DNA from: an uncultured Bacilli bacterium
Lineage (GTDB): Bacteria > Bacillota_I > Bacilli_A > RF39 > UBA660
Direction: 5' to 3'
Assembly: GCA_934167485.1 (NCBI GenBank)
Contig: CAKPKL010000007.1
Coordinates: 13,411 to 77,410 of the forward strand
Length of the DNA stretch: 64,000 nt
Below, piece by piece: positions 60,427 through 64,000 of this stretch. The position numbers and the translations under genes are program-made. Within the stretch, counting starts at the first letter, position 1, and every line of letters starts with the position of its first letter. The notes below the pieces were generated by a model. It was not told the DNA's origin and made no database searches. It saw only the letters and a program-made list of their open reading frames with translations.

Positions 60427-61316
60427 TAATAGAAGATGATATAAACATTAGATTAGATGCATACTTAAGTAAAAATATTGATTATAGTAGAAGCAAAATA
60501 TCAAAAATGATAACTAATGGTGATATAAAAGTAAATGATTTAAAAGTAAAGAATAGTTATTTATTAAAAAAAGACGATATAATAGAAATTGGAGATATAG
60601 AAGTAGAAAACATGAATGTTGAAGCTGAAAATATACCACTTGATATAGTATATGAGGATGATGATGTTTTGGTTGTTAATAAACCAAATGGAATGGTAGT
60701 GCATCCAGCTATAGGTAATAATCATGGCACTCTTGTAAATGCACTTCTTTATTATTCAAAGAATTTAAGTACAATAAACGGAGAATTTAGACCAGGAATA
60801 GTTCATAGGATAGATGCCTATACAACAGGGCTTCTTATGGTAGCTAAAAATGATAAAGCACATGAAATTTTATCTAAAGAATTAAGTGAGAAGAAAACAA
60901 CCAGAAAGTATATTGCTCTTGTATGGGGAGTAATTAAAGAGGATACTGCTACTATAGATGCACCAATAGGAAGAGATATTAATGATAGAAAGAAAATGAG
61001 TGTTACAAGCATTAATAGTAAGGATGCTATAACTCATCTTAAAGTATTAGAACGTTTTAAAGATACTACCTTAATAGAATTAAAATTAGAAACAGGTAGA
61101 ACTCATCAAATAAGAGTCCATATGAATTATATAGGACATCCAGTAGTTAATGATCCTGTATATGGTAGAAGAAAAATAATAGATGAAACAGGACAATGTC
61201 TTCATGCTTATGAGCTTGGATTTATTCATCCAACCACAAATAAATACCTGGAGTTTACTTGTGAGTTACCAGAATGTTTTACAAATATATTAAATAAATT
61301 TAAGGAGGTGTCATAA
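60414..61316 (+). CDS. rluD: RluD-family 23S rRNA pseudouridine synthase
   Basis: I chose ATG 60414 after AAAGGGAGATTT. Residues 10-75 form an S4 RNA-binding domain (RLDAYLSKNIDYSRSKISKMI). The catalytic motif is HRIDAYTTGLLMVAK (catalytic Asp at about 141), followed by GRTHQIRVHMNYIGHPVVNDPVYG. The family makes pseudouridines in 23S rRNA; the exact position is inferred from family only. It overlaps lspA by 13 bp and the next gene by one base. Confidence 0.95.
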   Translation: MERIVIEDDINIRLDAYLSKNIDYSRSKISKMITNGDIKVNDLKVKNSYLLKKDDIIEIGDIEVENMNVEAENIPLDIVYEDDDVLVVNKPNGMVVHPAIGNNHGTLVNALLYYSKNLSTINGEFRPGIVHRIDAYTTGLLMVAKNDKAHEILSKELSEKKTTRKYIALVWGVIKEDTATIDAPIGRDINDRKKMSVTSINSKDAITHLKVLERFKDTTLIELKLETGRTHQIRVHMNYIGHPVVNDPVYGRRKIIDETGQCLHAYELGFIHPTTNKYLEFTCELPECFTNILNKFKEVS

Positions 61317-61687
61317 TGTCAATAATAGAAATTAAAAGAAAACATGAACTAGAATTAGCTCTAGAAGGTGTTAATTTACCTAAGTGTTATAAAGATGAAG
61401 TATCAGAAAATACTAGAATACAATTATTAAGTTATATCATGGATACAGGACTTCCAGTAGAAGAAGTAAACTATTTAGTTAAAGCATATTATATGCCTTA
61501 TGAAGATATTAAAAATGATACAGAAATCTATAATAGCCTAGACCAAACAATACAAATTAATTTCTTGGTTAGTTTATGTAAAAAGTATAGTGCTAAACCA
61601 AAGACTATATTAAATAGAATTAAAGAAGTAAATGCAATTAATGTATATAGAAAAAAATCAAAACAATTTGTAAAAGGTAATAAATAA
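61316..61687 (+). CDS. Hypothetical helical protein (123 aa)
   Basis: The start ATG overlaps the rluD stop (TAATG) and follows AAGGAGGTGTC. The protein is helical and charged, with VEEVNYLVKAYYMPYEDIKN and LVSLCKKYSAKPKTILNRIKEV. It has no recognised domain. The operon link to lspA-rluD suggests a housekeeping role but the function is unknown. Confidence 0.7.
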   Translation: MSIIEIKRKHELELALEGVNLPKCYKDEVSENTRIQLLSYIMDTGLPVEEVNYLVKAYYMPYEDIKNDTEIYNSLDQTIQINFLVSLCKKYSAKPKTILNRIKEVNAINVYRKKSKQFVKGNK

Positions 61688-61713
61688 AGATAGTAGAAAT
61701 ACTATCTTTTATC
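61686..61713. terminator. Bidirectional terminator
   Basis: AAAGATAGTA and TACTATCTTT pair around GAAA. It ends both the lspA operon and the convergent small gene at 61709. Confidence 0.8.
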
Positions 61714-61921
61714 TATAATAAGGTCCATAAACAGGATATGGATAATAATAATTGTTGTAGTAATTTGGTCTATTATAACCGTATCCACCACCATAGAATA
61801 AAGGTGCGGCTAAACCACCAGTTATACCACCTAGTAAAAATGGTCCTAAGAATCCTCCACCTACAAATCTATCACCATTATTTCTGTTAAAACTTTGTGG
61901 AAATTGAGTATAATTATACAT
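61709..61921 (-). CDS. Small Tyr/Gly/Pro/Asn-rich protein, coat-like (70 aa)
   Basis: The start follows AAAGGAGTTATTT. Residues 20-47 are Gly-rich and partly hydrophobic (GGGFLGPFLLGGITGGLAAP), and the tail is Tyr/Asn/Pro-rich (YNRPNYYNNYYYPYPVYGPY). Small Gly/Tyr-rich proteins like this occur as spore coat or crust components in sporulating Firmicutes. That function is an inference from composition and the presence of YabG. It is a single gene between convergent and divergent neighbours. Confidence 0.6.
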   Translation of the reverse strand: MYNYTQFPQSFNRNNGDRFVGGGFLGPFLLGGITGGLAAPLFYGGGYGYNRPNYYNNYYYPYPVYGPYYR

Positions 61922-61973
61922 AAATAACTCCTTTCATGTTATAATATGTATTAGAAGGAACAAAGGTGATAAT

Positions 61974-63074
61974 ATGGATGAGAGATTAAAAAAATTAAGT
62001 AATACAATAGTAAATTATTCAGTAAATGTAAAAGAAAATGATAGGGTATTAATACAATATGAAAGTACTAAATGTAATCCATTAATAAAATGTTTAATAA
62101 AAGATATTTATAAAAATAAAGGTATACCATTTGTAAAATTAATAGATAATGAGTTAAATTCATTAATACTAGAGAATTCTAATAGTAGTGTTATAGATGA
62201 AATGGTAAAACAAAAAACTTATGAAGTTGATAACTTTGATGTTTTTATTAGAATTTGTTATACAGAAAATGAATATGAAGACAAAGATATTAAAAGTTCT
62301 ATAAGGAAGGAATTAGGTTCTAAAACTCAAGAAGTTGATGACATTAGAATAAATGAAAGAAGATGGACATTACTTAATTATCCATCACTTGTAGATGCTT
62401 ATAAAGCACATATGAAATATGATGATTTTTATAATTATGCGATAGATGTTATGAATGTGGATTACAAGAGTTTATCAGATAAGATAAAGCCATTGAAAGA
62501 ACTAATGGAAAAAACTGATAAAGTAAGGATAGTAGGGCCAGATACAGATTTAACATTTAGTATAAAAGGTATGCCAGCAATACCTTGTTGTGGTACAGCT
62601 AATATACCGGATGGTGAACTTTACACAGCTCCTGTAAAAACTAGTGTAAATGGAGTTATAACATATAATACTCCATCACCATATCATGGCAATATATTTA
62701 ATAATATTAGATTAGAATTTAAGGATGGTCAAATAGTAAACTGTTCAACAACAGAACATAATGATTTATTGAAAGAAATATTTGATACAGATGATGGTGC
62801 ACGATATGTAGGTGAGTTTTCATTAGGGTTTAACCCTAAAATAACAAAACCTATGGGAGATATTTTATATGATGAAAAAATAATGGGTAGTATACATTTT
62901 ACTCCTGGTAGATGTTATGATGATTGTAATAATGGAAATTTATCTAGTATACATTGGGATTTAGTATTAATACAGACAGAAGAATATGGTGGAGGAGAAA
63001 TATATTTTGATGATATATTAATTCGTAAAGATGGAAAATTTGTACTTGACGAACTAAAAGATTTAAATAATTAA
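61974..63074 (+). CDS. M29-family aminopeptidase
   Basis: This is a metal-dependent leucyl/general aminopeptidase of the AmpS/PepS/aminopeptidase T type. The start matches the family (LKKLSNTIVNYSVNVKENDRVLIQ), and the C-terminal half has NIPDGELYTAP, EFSLGFNPKI, HFTPGRCYDDCNNGNLSSIHWDLV and EIYFDDILIRKDG, which hold the metal-binding Glu, His and Asp. Length 366 aa is slightly short of the usual 400. The start follows AAAGGTGATAAT. Confidence 0.92.
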   Translation: MDERLKKLSNTIVNYSVNVKENDRVLIQYESTKCNPLIKCLIKDIYKNKGIPFVKLIDNELNSLILENSNSSVIDEMVKQKTYEVDNFDVFIRICYTENEYEDKDIKSSIRKELGSKTQEVDDIRINERRWTLLNYPSLVDAYKAHMKYDDFYNYAIDVMNVDYKSLSDKIKPLKELMEKTDKVRIVGPDTDLTFSIKGMPAIPCCGTANIPDGELYTAPVKTSVNGVITYNTPSPYHGNIFNNIRLEFKDGQIVNCSTTEHNDLLKEIFDTDDGARYVGEFSLGFNPKITKPMGDILYDEKIMGSIHFTPGRCYDDCNNGNLSSIHWDLVLIQTEEYGGGEIYFDDILIRKDGKFVLDELKDLNN

Positions 63075-63075
63075 A

Positions 63076-63100
63076 AAGGATTGAGTTTTCAATCCTTTTT
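63076..63100. terminator. Terminator between convergent genes
   Basis: AAAAGGATTGA and TCAATCCTTTT pair around GTTT. It serves the aminopeptidase and the transposase-family gene. Confidence 0.8.
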
Positions 63101-63935
63101 ATATGCTGTTTATTTCATCTTCTGTAAGTCCTGTTGATTTAATAATTATATCTATAGAAACATTGTTTTCTTTTAATGATTTAGCTGTGGAAATTTTTTG
63201 TTGTTTTAACTCTTGTTCATTAAGTTCTTTCTGTTGTTCTATTCCTTTTTGAAGACCATCTTCATAAGCATCAGTCTTTAATGTATTCTTAAGAAGTCTA
63301 GCTTCATCTTCATCACTCATATATCTAACAAACTCTGGATCTTCATTTAAATATTTAATCTCTTCCTTTATTCTTTCCACTTTATCGTCTCCCTTTAAGG
63401 CATTAAGTTCTTCTAAGTCACAATCAAGTAAACTAAGTAACTTATACCTGCTAGGTTTATTATAACACATCTCTTTAATTTTAGTAATATTATATTCATA
63501 TATTTCTAGATTATCTATATATGTTTTATTATTAGTTTTATCATATAAACTATATTTATAACATATCTCTTTATTATTTAAATCACTTAAATTAATTTGA
63601 ATAACCATAGGCATAGAATTATAAGAGTCACCCATACGAGTAAGTTCACTATATTTTTTAAATATGTATCCAGCATTCCTTCTTCTTAAAGAATTAGAAA
63701 CATAAGTATTAATTTCAACATTAATAAGCATATTATCAGATCTAATTAAAACATCTAAAGTTCTACCTTTTTCATAGATATTATTTTTTAAAATCTCAGG
63801 AGTATTAATACTAATAATATTAACCTTACGATTTAAAGTTTCTACAAGTAAATCTTGTAATAAATCTCTATTATGTTCTTTACAGAAAACAGCTTTAAAA
63901 ACAGCATCATTTTTTAATTTATAAAATTTAACTAT
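63099..63935 (-). CDS. PD-(D/E)XK nuclease family transposase / Rpn-like protein
   Basis: The longest ATG frame (63099-63731) is only 210 aa, but the same frame stays open upstream to about 63935 and supplies the expected family start (FYKLKNDAVFKAVF, ILKNNIYEKGRTLDVLIRSD). The catalytic order is LDVLIR then LINVEIN, an E-x-N variant of the E-x-K motif. The full frame has GGAGGTGAT spaced properly before an ATA codon at 63933-63935, where ATG would be expected, so the start codon seems mutated. The C-terminal coiled-coil part (GLQKGIEQQKELNEQE) is typical. These proteins are usually called Rpn/PD-(D/E)XK transposases; activity is doubtful here. Confidence 0.75.
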   Translation of the reverse strand: MVKFYKLKNDAVFKAVFCKEHNRDLLQDLLVETLNRKVNIISINTPEILKNNIYEKGRTLDVLIRSDNMLINVEINTYVSNSLRRRNAGYIFKKYSELTRMGDSYNSMPMVIQINLSDLNNKEICYKYSLYDKTNNKTYIDNLEIYEYNITKIKEMCYNKPSRYKLLSLLDCDLEELNALKGDDKVERIKEEIKYLNEDPEFVRYMSDEDEARLLKNTLKTDAYEDGLQKGIEQQKELNEQELKQQKISTAKSLKENNVSIDIIIKSTGLTEDEINSI

Positions 63936-64000
63936 AACATCACCTCCATATATATCATTCTATTTTTTTTCTTGATTTCCTTTTTTTATTTAAAATATTT

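Noticed and set aside
1..64000. Recoded TGA (mycoplasma- or Gracilibacteria-type code)
   Set aside because: Many intact genes end in TGA, Trp is encoded by TGG, and only decayed genes show in-frame TGA.
1..64000. CRISPR array, insertion sequence with terminal repeats, rRNA operon
   Set aside because: I saw no regularly spaced repeats, no transposase flanked by inverted repeats and no rRNA sequence in the window.

Overview
The window looks like a chromosome segment of an AT-rich, anaerobic, gut-type Firmicute of class Bacilli, in the broad RF39/RFN20/Erysipelotrichia neighbourhood. Coding DNA is extremely A/T-biased, TGA is used as a normal stop (standard code, not the mycoplasma code), and there is an anaerobic nrdD-nrdG ribonucleotide reductase. 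A spore-related group (SpoVID-like LysM protein, YsxE/CotS-like kinase-fold protein, YabG, Veg) shows sporulating ancestry. Species assignment is inference.

Layout. 1-2129: end of a small multidrug-export-type membrane protein and recG. 2134-2280: a candidate small RNA (promoter, two hairpins, C-rich stretch, terminator). Its terminator-like 3' end recurs four times (2242, 6193, 14226, 22611) and divides 2.2-22.6 kb into three tandem integrative elements. E1 (about 2.3-6.2 kb) keeps an ImmA-like fragment, a 54-bp integrase stub and an 890-aa protein of unknown function. E2 (6.2-14.2 kb) keeps a MobV relaxase fused to an integrase catalytic domain, an oriT-like region, a RepA-like ATPase with a premature stop, a small HTH protein, an XRE repressor with operators, and a two-gene cargo (PD-(D/E)XK-like plus Schlafen/AlbA_2-like). 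E3 (14.3-22.6 kb) carries an N-terminally truncated integrase, a type III restriction-modification system, a broken GyrI-like gene and a hypothetical gene. No integrase is intact, so the array looks stranded.

22.8-33.3 kb: hsp20; an operon of a giant metallophosphoesterase protein with a twin-HEPN protein; mnmA; a ZIP transporter; and a tightly overlapping NUDIX-GNAT-SDR-DUF4186 cluster. 33.5-34.8 kb: a pilin-like gene with GLUG-type repeats, frameshifted after the pilin helix. 34.9-39.4 kb: the spore-related group, then tmRNA. 39.7-42.9 kb: small hypotheticals, a PHP phosphoesterase, an XRE regulator, decayed sigma/anti-sigma remnants and tRNA-Cys. 43.2-47.0 kb: a heterodimeric ABC exporter and tRNA-Gly. 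47.3-57.1 kb: an epimerase, an InlB-like repeat surface protein, small conserved proteins, a two-component system and the nrdD / 56-aa partner / nrdG operon.

57.1-59.7 kb is the most striking locus: a diversity-generating retroelement (DGR) without a reverse transcriptase. It has a type IV pilin-like target ending in a GC-rich variable repeat, a matching AAC-rich template repeat in non-coding DNA, a MutS-domain-I-like accessory gene and an Avd gene ending in stop codons. Either a reverse transcriptase elsewhere acts on it or the locus is decaying. 59.9-64 kb: lspA, an RluD-type pseudouridine synthase, small proteins, an M29 aminopeptidase and a PD-(D/E)XK transposase-family protein whose expected start codon reads ATA.
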